A DNA stretch of 64,000 nt, taken from contig VCMS01000017.1 in assembly GCA_022539475.1 (NCBI GenBank), forward strand, positions 301,641 through 365,640, written 5' to 3'. Positions 41,917 to 52,004 of the stretch are shown here, piece by piece; positions within the stretch are counted from its first letter, which is position 1; every line of letters starts with the position of its first letter. The position numbers were made by a program, and so were the translations under genes. This stretch comes from Gracilaria domingensis. Lineage: Eukaryota > Rhodophyta > Florideophyceae > Gracilariales > Gracilariaceae. The notes beneath the pieces are model-generated. The model was not told the origin of the DNA. It did no database searches and saw nothing but the letters and a program-made list of their open reading frames with translations.

Positions 41917-43659
41917 TCATCCTGAATCAGTTATGGACGTCTGAAATGGTGATCGTGTTCCAAACCCTGTAGTTTGCATCTCCTTCAGTCTCGATATAGC
42001 TCTGCGAAATGCAAAAGCTTCATCTTCGCCGGTGTACAACGTACTACTAGAAATAGCTCTGTTTTCAGCACCGACACCTTCCTTGGCCACTTCTGTCTCA
42101 AACTGCAGACCTTCCGCAATCTCTGCTTGATCTGCACCAGGAGTGACGCCACTGAACATTTCATCCATATCTGTCGCTTCCGTACGCATGACTATCCGAA
42201 CCTTGTGCTCATAGCATACATCAATTAGAGTAATGAAACGGCGGGCAAAATTTCGCGTATCAGACGTAAAAACCGGTATAACATCAGTAACGAAAATGGC
42301 GGACACATGCTGTGAAATTGCTCGATAGTCCGCTGCACCTACTGGAGCTTCAATCAGTTCTTCTACAGACATCTGCACCGAATTTCCTCCAACGCGCTCC
42401 GCATATATCTGTCGACCGTATGCGACCTGCCATACTTTTGAAACTACATCATCCCAATCTCGGCCAGTGATCTGTCTCCATACTTCCTTCACTCGCTCTT
42501 CTTCACTTGGGGCAAAGTAGAGACGTAGCCCTCGGTCTTCTTCCGACAAAACCGCCCTAAAATCTTCTCCTTTGAGATGTATTAAGTCGCAGCGTTCATG
42601 AAGCAGGTCTAGAAACGGGCGAAAGTCTGAAGCTAGTAGCTGACTCCGATTCAAATCTGACGGCGACCGATTAGCCGTGAAGCAGACGATAGTACCGGAG
42701 TGCATGAGTCTTCCAAGAATACCGTGCATCAGACGAGCATCAGCAACATCCGCGACCTGAAATTCATCAAAACAGAGCAAACCGCCTCCAGTTCCTGCCG
42801 AGTTGGCACGCCCCAACCGACCGACAACAGCATCCAGGGGGTGGAAGAAGCCCCTGTTTGCACGTTCGCGCTGGGTTAGGCTGTCGTATTTATGAAGCAA
42901 TTCATATACGGAAATCATGAATGTGTGATAATGTACTCGTGCGCAAGAATTAAGTACGTCATTTGCACAATCAAAGGCCATATCCATCAGGAGACTCTTG
43001 CCACAGCCGACATCACCATGCAGGTATAGACCAGTGGGAGGCCTCGGGGCAGCAGGCGCTTCAGGGAGACCAAAGTAATTGTTCGGGAGCGCGTTCAGAG
43101 GAGTGTCTGGAGGGATTCCGTTCGCTACATATCGCATTCTTCGCCATGCATCCCCTACCACCCCAAACCTCGAAAGGCGTTCTGTTTCATGCATCACAAT
43201 ATCATGCCGCGATTGTTCAATGGAAAGAAGTTTGTCCGCGTGAGACTCCATGGCCTCGATATATGGAGGTAACTCTTGGACAAGGTTATCCAGCTTCGGA
43301 AGCGCTTGCTGCTGGGGAGCACTCGCCTTGAGGAGGCCGGACTGCACAGCAGCTGCATGAAGATGTGATGGTAAACGACTTAAGCGCTGGATATTGCGCA
43401 TGATAGGTTCTGATAGTTGCTGCATGATGAAGGAGGGATGGAAGTTAAGGAAGGAGGATATGAAGCGGAGCGAATGAGGGCTATTGGCCTTGTGAACGTC
43501 TAAAGAACGGAGGGCACGTCTGCTTGACAAAGACTGCTGTTGAAAAGGGCCATCGGTCTGCGTCAGCACCTGACTTTCAGGAGCGGGCAAAACGCGAGGT
43601 GATTGGCACCGGACGCGTCGAAATATCTGAGCGGATGGGATGTAAATCGTTGCAGCCAT
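41917..43659 (-). CDS. AFG1: AFG1/LACE1-type mitochondrial AAA ATPase
   Basis: Afg1 promotes turnover of mitochondrially encoded respiratory subunits at the inner membrane. ATG 43,659 (MAATIYIPSAQIFRRVRCQS) gives 580 aa with an Arg/Ser-rich mitochondrial-type leader; the frame has an earlier Met at 43,719. Walker A is YLHGDVGCGKSLLMD near 212-225. It is followed by the family block RVHYHTFMISVYELLHKYD, Walker B GGLLCFDEFQVADVADARLM, and the AFG1-specific TANRSPSDLNRSQLLASDFR with PFLDLLHERCDLIHLKGEDF. The C-terminal half continues the family with IFVTDVIPVFTSDTRNFARR, FITLIDVCYEHKVRIVM and a final DEAFAFRRAISRLKEMQT. Family assignment is firm. Confidence 0.93.
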   Translation of the reverse strand: MAATIYIPSAQIFRRVRCQSPRVLPAPESQVLTQTDGPFQQQSLSSRRALRSLDVHKANSPHSLRFISSFLNFHPSFIMQQLSEPIMRNIQRLSRLPSHLHAAAVQSGLLKASAPQQQALPKLDNLVQELPPYIEAMESHADKLLSIEQSRHDIVMHETERLSRFGVVGDAWRRMRYVANGIPPDTPLNALPNNYFGLPEAPAAPRPPTGLYLHGDVGCGKSLLMDMAFDCANDVLNSCARVHYHTFMISVYELLHKYDSLTQRERANRGFFHPLDAVVGRLGRANSAGTGGGLLCFDEFQVADVADARLMHGILGRLMHSGTIVCFTANRSPSDLNRSQLLASDFRPFLDLLHERCDLIHLKGEDFRAVLSEEDRGLRLYFAPSEEERVKEVWRQITGRDWDDVVSKVWQVAYGRQIYAERVGGNSVQMSVEELIEAPVGAADYRAISQHVSAIFVTDVIPVFTSDTRNFARRFITLIDVCYEHKVRIVMRTEATDMDEMFSGVTPGADQAEIAEGLQFETEVAKEGVGAENRAISSSTLYTGEDEAFAFRRAISRLKEMQTTGFGTRSPFQTSITDSG

Positions 43660-43753
43660 TTTGCACCGCTGGTGCAGATTTTTGATTGCGGTGCTCCCGT
43701 TCGGGAATGACCACCACAATCATCGATGGCGAACCTTCATATCATACCGAGTC

Positions 43754-43800
43754 GCTCAGGCTTCACAGCGTCGGTATTACCGACGCTGTGAAGCCTGAGC
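43754..43800. repeat. Perfect 47-nt palindrome (23+1+23)
   Basis: GCTCAGGCTTCACAGCGTCG...CGACGCTGTGAAGCCTGAGC, with no mismatch and one base at the centre. It lies between two leftward genes: 67 bp after (3' of) the RETICULATA-related gene's stop and 95 bp before the AFG1 start. It could fold as a very stable hairpin and act as a 3'-end or boundary signal, or be an inversion scar. Confidence 0.95.
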
Positions 43801-43867
43801 TCAAGCGGCGACCATACGACCTTGCTGCAAGCTATTTCTTTACCATGCCGTGCACCTCGCTTTGAAG

Positions 43868-44977
43868 CTACTGAAGCCCCCACTGTTTTGCCCACGGCAG
43901 CCACCACGCACTGCCCACGTAGCTGTTGGTGGCACGCAGCGCAAACGTTACTAGCCCAAGAAGCGCGGCGTTCGCTCCAAACACCTTATCCAGCACCCGC
44001 TGCTCAATGCCATTCACAAGCTGATATCTGCTGTTTGAATTCACCATCAAGAAAGAGCCCCAAGCCAAGCTGTTCGGTATGACCGGTGCCAATGTCACGT
44101 CGCCAAACTTGTGTCCGCTCTCATTCCTTACCTTTACCAACCAGCTTGTAAGACCGTGCCCTACCATAGACGAGGAGAATCCAACTACTCCGAACTGTAT
44201 ACCCTTCCATACGAAGGCTACAATTCTTTCTGACAGCATAAAGTTTCCCACTTGTCCGGCATGGCGAGGTAAAGCACGTGCGGGGCCGCCTGCGAGAGCC
44301 ACCGGACTAAGCAGCCACACAAGCATTGCATCTCCAAACAGTTCGAGCGCAATATCACTCAGATAGAAATCAAACTCCTTCCAAAAACGGCCCTTCCTTC
44401 CACGCACCTCCGCTACTGTCTTCGTCGTGAACCCGATGCCCAGTTCAACCCCCATCTGCAGTGGCAGTCTTGAGTTAGCCATCAAACGATAGCGCAGCGC
44501 AGGCCATTGACGTGCGAGGCCTCCGAGAATAGGCATCGCGTATACTTCCTTCAGCCGTTTCACTTGTTCGTCTGTGACGCTTTCTCGAACTGCTTGACCA
44601 GAAGTGACCTGTTCCTCTGGCTCTTGGGATTCATCTCCCCAGTTAGGACCGTCTCCTTGATCTCCATCCCCCTTCCCGCCTGGGGGCACCCCATTGCCGG
44701 AATCGATTGTTTGCAAGCTTTCTTCCAAATTGTTACCTTGCAACTCGTTCTCACCAGCGACATTACCTTCTTCGGCACTTTGAGCTTTTGGCGATTCGAA
44801 GCGCGGTACGCTTCTGGGATCCGGGTCATAAGACCTTCCATCTCTGCGAAACGTTTCATTGTACCTACCACTTCGTCTCAGCTTCATCGAGATCACTACG
44901 CGATTCGTGCACACCATACGTCGGTGTACATTTCGAGGAACTAGCGGCGTGCCTAGTAAAAACGCAGGCATGTTCAT
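43868..44977 (-). CDS. RETICULATA-related plastid envelope protein (DUF3411)
   Basis: These membrane proteins of the plastid envelope affect leaf cell development and plastid metabolite or protein handling in plants. ATG 44,977 gives MNMPAFLLGTPLVPRNVHRR, a basic leader. An acidic and Gly-rich linker spans about 60-125. The DUF3411 core follows: RLKEVYAMPILGGLARQWPA, RLPLQMGVELGIGFTTKTVA, FDFYLSDIALELFGDAMLVW, LSPVALAGG and SSMVGHGLTSWLVKV. It ends near GSAWWLPWAKQWGLQ with several hydrophobic segments. 369 aa, single exon. Precise function in algae is unknown. Confidence 0.88.
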   Translation of the reverse strand: MNMPAFLLGTPLVPRNVHRRMVCTNRVVISMKLRRSGRYNETFRRDGRSYDPDPRSVPRFESPKAQSAEEGNVAGENELQGNNLEESLQTIDSGNGVPPGGKGDGDQGDGPNWGDESQEPEEQVTSGQAVRESVTDEQVKRLKEVYAMPILGGLARQWPALRYRLMANSRLPLQMGVELGIGFTTKTVAEVRGRKGRFWKEFDFYLSDIALELFGDAMLVWLLSPVALAGGPARALPRHAGQVGNFMLSERIVAFVWKGIQFGVVGFSSSMVGHGLTSWLVKVRNESGHKFGDVTLAPVIPNSLAWGSFLMVNSNSRYQLVNGIEQRVLDKVFGANAALLGLVTFALRATNSYVGSAWWLPWAKQWGLQ

Positions 44978-45984
44978 GATGAAAGCAGACTACGTGAGTC
45001 GATGACGAACGGAGGAATGCGGTGGCGGGGAGAGAAAGCTATGGGGCTCAATGCCGGCCATGCGAAGGCCATCATTTTGCGCCAACATCCACTCAGCGCA
45101 CAACGGATTTTAGGACATTTCGTCAGTATCAAAATGGGGTTACGGTTGTTCTCACCTCTCCGCGTCAGTTCGTTCGTATGTTAGGCAGCTCGCAGCGAAC
45201 GCAGCAGAATCAGTTGCGCCGTTTCCAGTGGCGCAAACCTGAGCTGCTCCTTCGATGGCTTACGTCCTAACTTGCCCCTTTCGCGGCATCAAATGAGCCT
45301 GTCCCGAATTCACTTGCCCTTGTCGGGACATGAGCGAAGTTTTTGTGCACAGTATTCTACGTACAACAGCTGAACAGTTACGAAAGGTGCGAAGGGACCC
45401 GTGGTAAACATTCTTGAGCACGCCTGGTCCTAATTTGCAAACGGGTCACTGATCAAATGAGAACTGGCGTGTCTGATACGAGTTGAGAGCCTCGGAGTAT
45501 TTGGAGACTTCTTTCGCTCCCTTATGACGATAGCATGTACGACGCACATATGCCTGGTAGCAATTCTCTGATACTCACAGACATTACATTGTCGAAGAGA
45601 TTGAACGGTTTGGAATAGAGGACACAATTCATGAACCATTCGGGTTCAAGGAGTGGTCCATGACTTCCGGACTACGCTTTCTTTCGGTGCAAAGTCTCAG
45701 CTTACGAGGGCCTTGCAGTCTGAGACTAACGTTGCGACTTCATCGTGACATTTGGGTGTTATCTCGGCCCACTACAGGGAGTCTGTAGTCTTTTCATCTT
45801 TCTACTGTGAAGACAAATTACATGTATCCTCAATAGAGCTCATTTGAAGAACTGATACTTTGCCGCAAAGGGAAACAGTAAGCGTTTTATGTTTTGGACA
45901 CGACACAATTTGAAAGATCTCAACAAACGACGCAAAGTAAGGAACCGTATGTACCCGTGTGCGAAGTCCATTGAAAGGGCATCT
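44978..45984. other. Intergenic, 1.0 kb
   Basis: No recognised gene. GGCCATCATTTTGCGCCAAC near 45,067 looks like ordinary spacer. Short open frames only. Confidence 0.4.
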
Positions 45985-46974
45985 TTACGACGGGATCTGC
46001 TTCTTTTTTCGCTTATACACTCCCACTACAACACAATGATCTCTTTCGTACGGCTCTAAGGAAAGTTGTTCCAAGGGTTTCAGAGACATTCCTCTGAGCT
46101 TGTCAACCTCATTTGCAAACACGGCGGCAGCCGGCGCCGTTGAATCAATACAGTTTGCTTTGATAGAGATCATATAGTGTCCACCGGTCTTAAGATAGAA
46201 CTGCGCATTGATACCAACAATTCTTGCTTGATCAGGTTGGGCGACGTCCGCAAAGATCACATCGACCATACCAACTAACATTCGGTACTTGGCAGGATGT
46301 CTAGCATCTTCGATGATTGGCACGATGTTCGTTCGTTTCTTCGCCAAGTTCACCAGATCCCTTCCGGACCTAGGGGAGAATTCCACAGCGTACACGACAC
46401 CTGAGGGCCCGACTACATCAGAAACATGTGAAACTGTAGTTCCGGAAGCGGCTCCCAGATACAGTACTTTGGAACCTGGCTTAATCCAACAGTTATCAAT
46501 ACCACCCACAATACCCGCTGCTAGTTTTGATCTGAAAGGTGACCAGAAGCGATATTCAATCTTTTCCTTGACGTCAGTATCGCCGTCTTTCCTGGTGACC
46601 TCAACCTGCACGCGCTTCTCACCGTAGACGCTCTCGCCAACCACCATGTTCTTTGTCGCGAGCGCATCATCCTTCCCTTTGACGAGGAACATGCCTTCAT
46701 GTCTGAATGGCTCTACAAACACCCTTGAACCACCCTTTGCACCCAAACCTCTCCTGCCGCCGCCCCCGCGTCCGCCGCCACCGCCTCTGCCCCCGCGCCC
46801 TCCCCGACCGCCGCCACGGAAGCCGCCCCTACCGCGTGGTTTGAATCCGCCTCGATCTCCAAATCCGCCTCGATCTCCAAATCCTCCTCCGTAGCCGCCT
46901 CTGCCGCCACCGCGCCCCCCGCGCCCGCCACGCCCGCCACGACCGCCTCTTCCGCCACGCGGCGTGAAGGCCAT
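45985..46974 (-). CDS. FBL: Fibrillarin (Nop1), box C/D 2'-O-methyltransferase
   Basis: Catalytic subunit of box C/D snoRNPs, acting in the nucleolus on rRNA and also on histone H2A. ATG 46,974 opens a long RGG/GAR domain ([19 protein letters not shown] onward, to about residue 85). The methyltransferase fold follows: [38 protein letters not shown] (AdoMet motif I, GAASGT), [37 protein letters not shown] (catalytic Asp region) and [14 protein letters not shown]. 329 aa, as expected. The Gly-rich codons are GC-rich against an ordinary 3' part. Confidence 0.97.
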   Translation of the reverse strand: MAFTPRGGRGGRGGRGGRGGRGGGRGGYGGGFGDRGGFGDRGGFKPRGRGGFRGGGRGGRGGRGGGGGRGGGGRRGLGAKGGSRVFVEPFRHEGMFLVKGKDDALATKNMVVGESVYGEKRVQVEVTRKDGDTDVKEKIEYRFWSPFRSKLAAGIVGGIDNCWIKPGSKVLYLGAASGTTVSHVSDVVGPSGVVYAVEFSPRSGRDLVNLAKKRTNIVPIIEDARHPAKYRMLVGMVDVIFADVAQPDQARIVGINAQFYLKTGGHYMISIKANCIDSTAPAAAVFANEVDKLRGMSLKPLEQLSLEPYERDHCVVVGVYKRKKKQIPS

Positions 46975-47466
46975 TGATTCAGTCCTGAACGGCTTGCAGG
47001 ATCCACAGGTTCCGCTCCACGACCGGGTGCTGAGGTAAAAACAGGCTGGACACGAACTGAGCGATCGGCTATTAGCAGGACCCAGCCGCTCTTTGAGCTG
47101 TCGACGGGAGTCAACCGTCGGCGGCAGATAGATAGGGCAGGCCTTGTTTGATCCGGCCCACGCGCGAATGAAAATCGAGCATTTTGGATGAAAAGCCGGC
47201 TGCGAAATGAAGATGGTGATGACAGCAGTGACACGTTCCGGGTAGCGCAGGCTGCGATTCTGAGAAATGCTTCAACAGCCGACTTGATGCGAATTGCATG
47301 TACAACGGTAGATGCTTCGTGAGAAAGCCTCAAGCCCATCATCCTTGGAGCTCCTGTGGTTGATGCAAAGTTAGTGTACCGCATTCGTGCCATCCCTTCG
47401 AAGCGTTTGTCCACCTACGGCTAGATCACGCTCTGGTGAGATTCTTCCTGTCTTGAGTGTTGACAG
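46975..47466. promoter_or_regulatory. Shared upstream region of fibrillarin and mS37
   Basis: A 492-bp divergent intergenic region; both genes serve ribosomes (nucleolar and mitochondrial). No repeat or RNA gene is visible. Confidence 0.4.
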
Positions 47467-47664
47467 ATGGGGAAAGCGGTGCGATTGCCGAAGCGCAGCA
47501 CTATCGAAAGGCTCACGAAAAAAGGCCCCGAATGCATGCTGGAAATGATGGCCGTCTTGTCATGCTTCAAGGATTCCAATTTCAACGAGGCAAAGTGCGC
47601 CGGCCAGATGAGAGCCCTTCATGAATGCGTATCACGGCATGTAAGTTTTGACAGGCGCAAGTGA
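47467..47664 (+). CDS. Mitochondrial ribosomal protein mS37 (CHCHD1/Mrp10-like)
   Basis: Small twin-CX9C protein of the mitochondrial small ribosomal subunit. ATG 47,467, 65 aa: MGKAVRLPKRSTIERLTKKG is basic, then C-MLEMMAVLS-C and C-AGQMRALHE-C give two exact CX9C motifs forming a coiled-coil-helix hairpin, ending SFDRRK. Such proteins are imported by the Mia40 pathway without a cleaved leader. Basic N-terminus and size match Mrp10. Other small CHCH proteins (for example COX factors) are possible but less likely. Confidence 0.8.
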   Translation: MGKAVRLPKRSTIERLTKKGPECMLEMMAVLSCFKDSNFNEAKCAGQMRALHECVSRHVSFDRRK

Positions 47665-47892
47665 TCCTCTTTGTCAATCTGTTTTTTACATGATCTCCAG
47701 AGTTACTGACGTCAAAGCAACCTATCCGTACCAATTGCGAATCAAAAACAGCCGGAAGCAAAGAACAAGCGCAAGAGCACAATATTCTATCACCTGAAAC
47801 GGCTCTACTACATGCAAAGAAGATAGTCCACCCTATTTGCATCGCCCCGACGGTACGCCAGGAATCGGATCGCAATCAAGTCGGACAAGAGT

Positions 47893-50094
47893 TCATCCGC
47901 TTAGCATCGCCCGAAAGTCGTCTTGATTCATAGGCTTGCGATCTGAAGCTGGCTCACCCTTGGCAGTGAGCTCCTCAACGTTGTCAGTCATATCAACATC
48001 TTTGTCTGATACAAGTACACCCGGAATCACTACTCTTCTCGAACCGCCGGAGCCACGGGGCTGGAACGGGCGCCGCTTTGTAGATGACGCGCGGGACTTT
48101 TTGCCAGCCCTCCTCTTTTGCGGAGGCTTTGAGCGCTTCACCGACACCGTCCTTCCAAGAATCGCGTGTAAATGCTTACCGACGGCGCTTTGCACGGCGG
48201 CATCCTCTTCAAATTCAACGTACGCGATTCCCTTTGGCGCGCCGTCTGAGCGAAGTGGAAGGCGTACGTGACGTATGAGGCCTGCGTCACCGAAAAACTG
48301 TCGCAAGTCTTCTTCTTTAACATTAAATGGAAGGTTTGACACAAATATTGTGTTCGGCTCTGGTGTATCATCCTCTACATTTGCGTTTTCTCGAGTCTGT
48401 TTCGACCTTTTGACATGCTTGCCGGCGTTGCCTTTTGCACGACTTCCGTTCGGCGCGGTCGATTGCGTAGACGGTGCAGACGGCTGTTGCGCAACGTCTT
48501 CCATGTTGTCCGTGTTGTGCGCATGGTTCGAAGGACTTGAAATGCGAGCAGTTGTCTCATTGGTCCTCTGTTCGGAGTGCTGCTCATGGTGATCAGCTGC
48601 TCGCAGCTTCTGTTTCTTCGATGTCTGCGGTCTGTCGCCGCGTTTCTTCGAACGCTTGTGCCCCGCTTGTTCATCACGAACTACGACCCGCGGTTGGTCA
48701 GCGCGTTTGGCGCTAACAGCATCAATATGTCGCAGCCTATCCAAAAGTTGTTCGTTTGGTGCAATGGAAAGTTCGAACGCCTGCCAGGCATCGCGCAGAA
48801 TGTTTGCATCGACGGGGGAAGCAAGTTGCAACATGCCCTGCTGGAACATGTCGCGAACCGACTGGCGAGAGTTGGCGGCAACGGCGTTGGCGAATTGAAG
48901 GCGCCATCTGGTCTCTGTCGGTCGCGCGCTGATTACGCTTTCAAACAGTTGAATGGCGCTCTGCACGTGATCGACAGAGGCGAGAATGGTTGCGGCGTAA
49001 CAAGCAGCAGAGGCCCAGTGCACGGAGAGCAGCACGTTGAAGGACAAGCACTGGTTCATACGAGGGAGCAGGTGCTGTGGGGCGCCGAGGGCAAGAAAGA
49101 CGGACCAGGCATGTTTGGAAAGCGCCTCGGCGGCGGCGTAGTCCTCGCTGGTGGTGACAAAGGGCTCTGCGCGCTCGACGAGCTGGGACAGCTTTTCGAC
49201 GGGGTCCTGATCGTACGGGGCGGCCAACACGGCGTGCGACCACGCCGGAATGCAGTTGGGGACGTTGCGAACGGCGCGATCGGCGACGGACACGAGGCGA
49301 TCCTTCTCGGGCAGCGTGGTTAGATAGGACAGGTAGTGCAGCCAGGCGGGCGGATGGGCACAGTTGGCGGTGAGCATGCGCTCGTACACACTGATGCACG
49401 CGAGCGGGCGCGCGTGGGAGGCGGCAAAGGTGGCGTACGATGTGTACACATGCGTGAGCGCGTCGGCGCGGTCGGGGCGCGACGCGGCGTCGGCCAGCTT
49501 GGCCTCGAAGCGGTCGAAGTGCGCGGCGAGCTCGCACGGCTGCGCGCGGTAGCAGGGCTGCTCGGCGGCGAGCGGCTGCGGGAAGAGGTGCTCGACGGGC
49601 TGGTACAGGCGCCACAGCGCGCGGCCCTCAGTGAAGTGGTGCACGGCGCCCCGGCGCACGCAGAGCTCGAAGGCGCGGCGCACGGCGGCGGCGTCGACGG
49701 CGCGCTCGGCGAACAGCTGCAGCACGGTGCGCAGGTACAGCCGGTGCAGCGGCACGTGCAGGAAGTCGCGCAGCGCGCGCGCGAACAGCGGCAGCAGCTC
49801 GGCGCGGCGCGGCGGCGCGTCGGCGCCCGCCAGCTCGTCGCGCAGCCACTGCAGCCACGCGGCCGGCCGCAGCGCGTGCGCGGCCGCGAAGCGGCGCCGC
49901 GCCGCGCGCAGCTCGCGCGGCTCGCACAGCGCGCGCAGCGCCGCCACCAGCTGCTCGTGCTCGCCGTACGACGCCGCGCCGCGCAGCCGCTGCACGCGCG
50001 CGCGCAGCTCGCGCTCCTCCTCCGCGCTCGCGCTCGAGCTCGCGCTCGGCGGCGGGCTCGCGCCGCGCGGCGTCGGCGGCGGCGAGCGCGTCAT
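47893..50094 (-). CDS. SART3: SART3/Prp24-type U6 snRNP recycling factor
   Basis: Re-anneals U4 and U6 snRNA and recycles spliceosomal snRNPs in the nucleus. ATG 50,094 (MTRSPPPTPRGASPPPSASS) gives 733 aa; upstream in-frame codons lack an ATG. HAT repeats fill roughly 50-430 (for example RAFELCVRRGAVHHFTEGRA, CISVYERMLTANCAHPPAWL). A basic NLS-like GHKRSKKRGDRPQTSKKQK follows. One RRM is recognised: NTIFVSNLPFNVKEEDLRQF (RNP2) and KGIAYVEFEEDA (RNP1). It ends MNQDDFRAMLSG, the SART3-type LSm-binding tail. Only one RRM is seen, against two in human SART3 and four in yeast Prp24. The 5' half is far more GC-rich than the 3' half, with a shift near 49,300. Confidence 0.9.
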   Translation of the reverse strand: MTRSPPPTPRGASPPPSASSSASAEEERELRARVQRLRGAASYGEHEQLVAALRALCEPRELRAARRRFAAAHALRPAAWLQWLRDELAGADAPPRRAELLPLFARALRDFLHVPLHRLYLRTVLQLFAERAVDAAAVRRAFELCVRRGAVHHFTEGRALWRLYQPVEHLFPQPLAAEQPCYRAQPCELAAHFDRFEAKLADAASRPDRADALTHVYTSYATFAASHARPLACISVYERMLTANCAHPPAWLHYLSYLTTLPEKDRLVSVADRAVRNVPNCIPAWSHAVLAAPYDQDPVEKLSQLVERAEPFVTTSEDYAAAEALSKHAWSVFLALGAPQHLLPRMNQCLSFNVLLSVHWASAACYAATILASVDHVQSAIQLFESVISARPTETRWRLQFANAVAANSRQSVRDMFQQGMLQLASPVDANILRDAWQAFELSIAPNEQLLDRLRHIDAVSAKRADQPRVVVRDEQAGHKRSKKRGDRPQTSKKQKLRAADHHEQHSEQRTNETTARISSPSNHAHNTDNMEDVAQQPSAPSTQSTAPNGSRAKGNAGKHVKRSKQTRENANVEDDTPEPNTIFVSNLPFNVKEEDLRQFFGDAGLIRHVRLPLRSDGAPKGIAYVEFEEDAAVQSAVGKHLHAILGRTVSVKRSKPPQKRRAGKKSRASSTKRRPFQPRGSGGSRRVVIPGVLVSDKDVDMTDNVEELTAKGEPASDRKPMNQDDFRAMLSG

Positions 50095-50244
50095 GGCGGC
50101 GCCGCGGCGAGCGACGGCGGCGGCGGCGGCGGCGCGCGTCGCCAAAAAGCCGGCTTTAATAAAGGCACGCGCACGCGCAGCAGTGCGCGCGACATGCGCC
50201 GCACGCGCGGCGCGCGCATTTGCGGCGCGCGCGCGCGCGCCGCT

Positions 50245-51720
50245 TCACGCCGACACGCCGCTCTCGCTCAGCGCGGCGCCGCTGCGCGCCGACGCCGACG
50301 CGCGCCGCGCCGCGCGCCGCCGCCGCCGCCACCGCACCAGCGCGGCGGCCGCCACGGCCGCGCCCACGGCCGCGCCGGCGCCGGCGCCGGCCGCGGCGGC
50401 CGCCACGCCGCGCGAGCGGCGGCGCGCGCCGCTGGCGGCGGCGGCGGCGTCCGCCGCGCGCTCCATCCACTCCGCCACCGCGCTGACGCGCGTGTACACG
50501 CCGGCGCTGTGCGGGCGCGCGCAGCCCCAGCCGAAGGACGTGATGCCCACCAGCAGCTCGCGGCCGTCGCGCACGTGGCGCAGCGGGCCGCCCGAGTCGG
50601 CCTGGCAGCTGTCGCAGCCGCCCGCCTCGTAGCCCGCGCACAGGTGCAGCGCGGCGCGCACGGCGCCAAAGGCGCGCGCGCAGCGCGCGGGCGACACGAC
50701 GGGCACGTCGACGCGCAGCAGGCGGTTGGGCACGGGCAGTGCCGCCCATTGCTCTGAGATGTAGCCGAAGCCGGCGGCGGTGACGAACGCGCCCGTGCGC
50801 GGCGTGCGCGCGTCTAAGTTTAGCGCAATCGTGTGGTTGTTTCCGCCGTCGAGCAGCTGTAGCACCGCCACGTCATACAGCGCCTCGTTGCTTGCCAGCG
50901 TCTGGTACTTGGGGTGCGCGTGCGCCGATTCGATGCGTCGCAGCTGCGCGCGCTGCGCGTCGGCGACGCTTTTTCCCACGCTCACGCGGTACTTTTGCGG
51001 CGACAAATGCACCAGGCAGTGCGCCGCCGTGGCGATGAAGCCGTTCCGGAACTGTGAGCCGCCGCAAACGGGCCGCACCCCCCCGCTGCGCACCTCCCAG
51101 ATTAACGCCATCCAACCAAACGACGTGCCTGAATTCAGCTCGTTCACGCTCGTGCCGCCCACGATTTTTGACACGCTTGCGTTACTCCCTCCTCCGCCGC
51201 CGCCGTCGACGAGCTCGGTGCGGATCGGGCACGGCGTGGGCATGGCCTCGAACACCAGCGCGGTTGCTTTTTGCTGTTGTGCAATGTTTCCAAAACACTG
51301 CGAGCGATTGGTGCTGGCGCGGATCACCAGCGCGTACAGGCCGTTGTCGAAAATGTTTGTGGGCGCCAGCTGCACTGTGGTGGCGGCGTCACCCGTGCCG
51401 TTGAGCGTGGAGTACTGCGCGCGATACGCGGGCAGCCCGCTCCACTTGTTTCGCTGCCACTCGAGGTACGACGACGAGTTGAGCAGCAGCACGTCCCACG
51501 TGGCCGGCGACGATGACGTGATCACGTACTCGAGGAAGCACGGGCACGACGAAAACATGGTGAGCACTGGCAGCTGCGTCGCGTTGGAGCACATGCTGTC
51601 GTCGAACAGCTTGCGCGTTACGCGAGAGGACGCGGCGTGCAGCGAGGCGCTGCTGGCCGCGAGCACGAGCGAGCACAAGGTGGCGACCGGCAGCGCGAGC
51701 GCGCGCGTGGAGCACGCCAT
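50245..51720 (-). CDS. Membrane-anchored trypsin-like serine protease 1
   Basis: Secretory S1-family protease. ATG 51,720 gives MACSTRALALPVATLCSLVL, a signal peptide. An N-terminal beta-rich Cys-containing domain (about 35-180) precedes SVSKIVGGTSV, where cleavage after Lys would activate the enzyme. The triad is FIATAAHC (His), LYDVAVLQLL (Asp) and GCDSCQADSGGPL (Ser). The Asp six residues before the catalytic Ser (CDSCQ) indicates Arg/Lys specificity. A C-terminal Ala/Gly-rich TM (VAAAAAGAGAGAAVGAAVAA) is followed by a basic WRRRRRAARRA tail, so it is a type I protein. 491 aa, single exon. Codon use is very GC-rich. Its neighbour to the right is a related protease. Confidence 0.9.
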   Translation of the reverse strand: MACSTRALALPVATLCSLVLAASSASLHAASSRVTRKLFDDSMCSNATQLPVLTMFSSCPCFLEYVITSSSPATWDVLLLNSSSYLEWQRNKWSGLPAYRAQYSTLNGTGDAATTVQLAPTNIFDNGLYALVIRASTNRSQCFGNIAQQQKATALVFEAMPTPCPIRTELVDGGGGGGSNASVSKIVGGTSVNELNSGTSFGWMALIWEVRSGGVRPVCGGSQFRNGFIATAAHCLVHLSPQKYRVSVGKSVADAQRAQLRRIESAHAHPKYQTLASNEALYDVAVLQLLDGGNNHTIALNLDARTPRTGAFVTAAGFGYISEQWAALPVPNRLLRVDVPVVSPARCARAFGAVRAALHLCAGYEAGGCDSCQADSGGPLRHVRDGRELLVGITSFGWGCARPHSAGVYTRVSAVAEWMERAADAAAAASGARRRSRGVAAAAAGAGAGAAVGAAVAAAALVRWRRRRRAARRASASARSGAALSESGVSA

Positions 51721-52004
51721 GGTACACGATGTTGTGGAGCAGCAGCGGCGCGCACGTAGAGAAGAGAAGGGCGACCATGGCGCGGGACGCGGGTTGGCGC
51801 GCTGGCGCGCGCGCGCGCGCTTCCGGCGGTAACTCAGCGGCTGCTGCAGCGTTTTGTCAGCGGCGCTCGCTCGCTCGCTCCGCACCACGGCGGGGCGCGC
51901 GCGCGCGCGCGCGCACGGCGCCCAACGCTAGTCGGAAACCACAAAGGCGGTGTACCGACGGTACAGTGTACAGCGCATACATGCGCATATCAAAGTTGCA
52001 TTTT

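Noticed and set aside
49336-50757. 473-codon rightward open frame
   Set aside because: Antisense to SART3 and protease 1 in very GC-rich DNA; Arg/Ala-rich text without domains.
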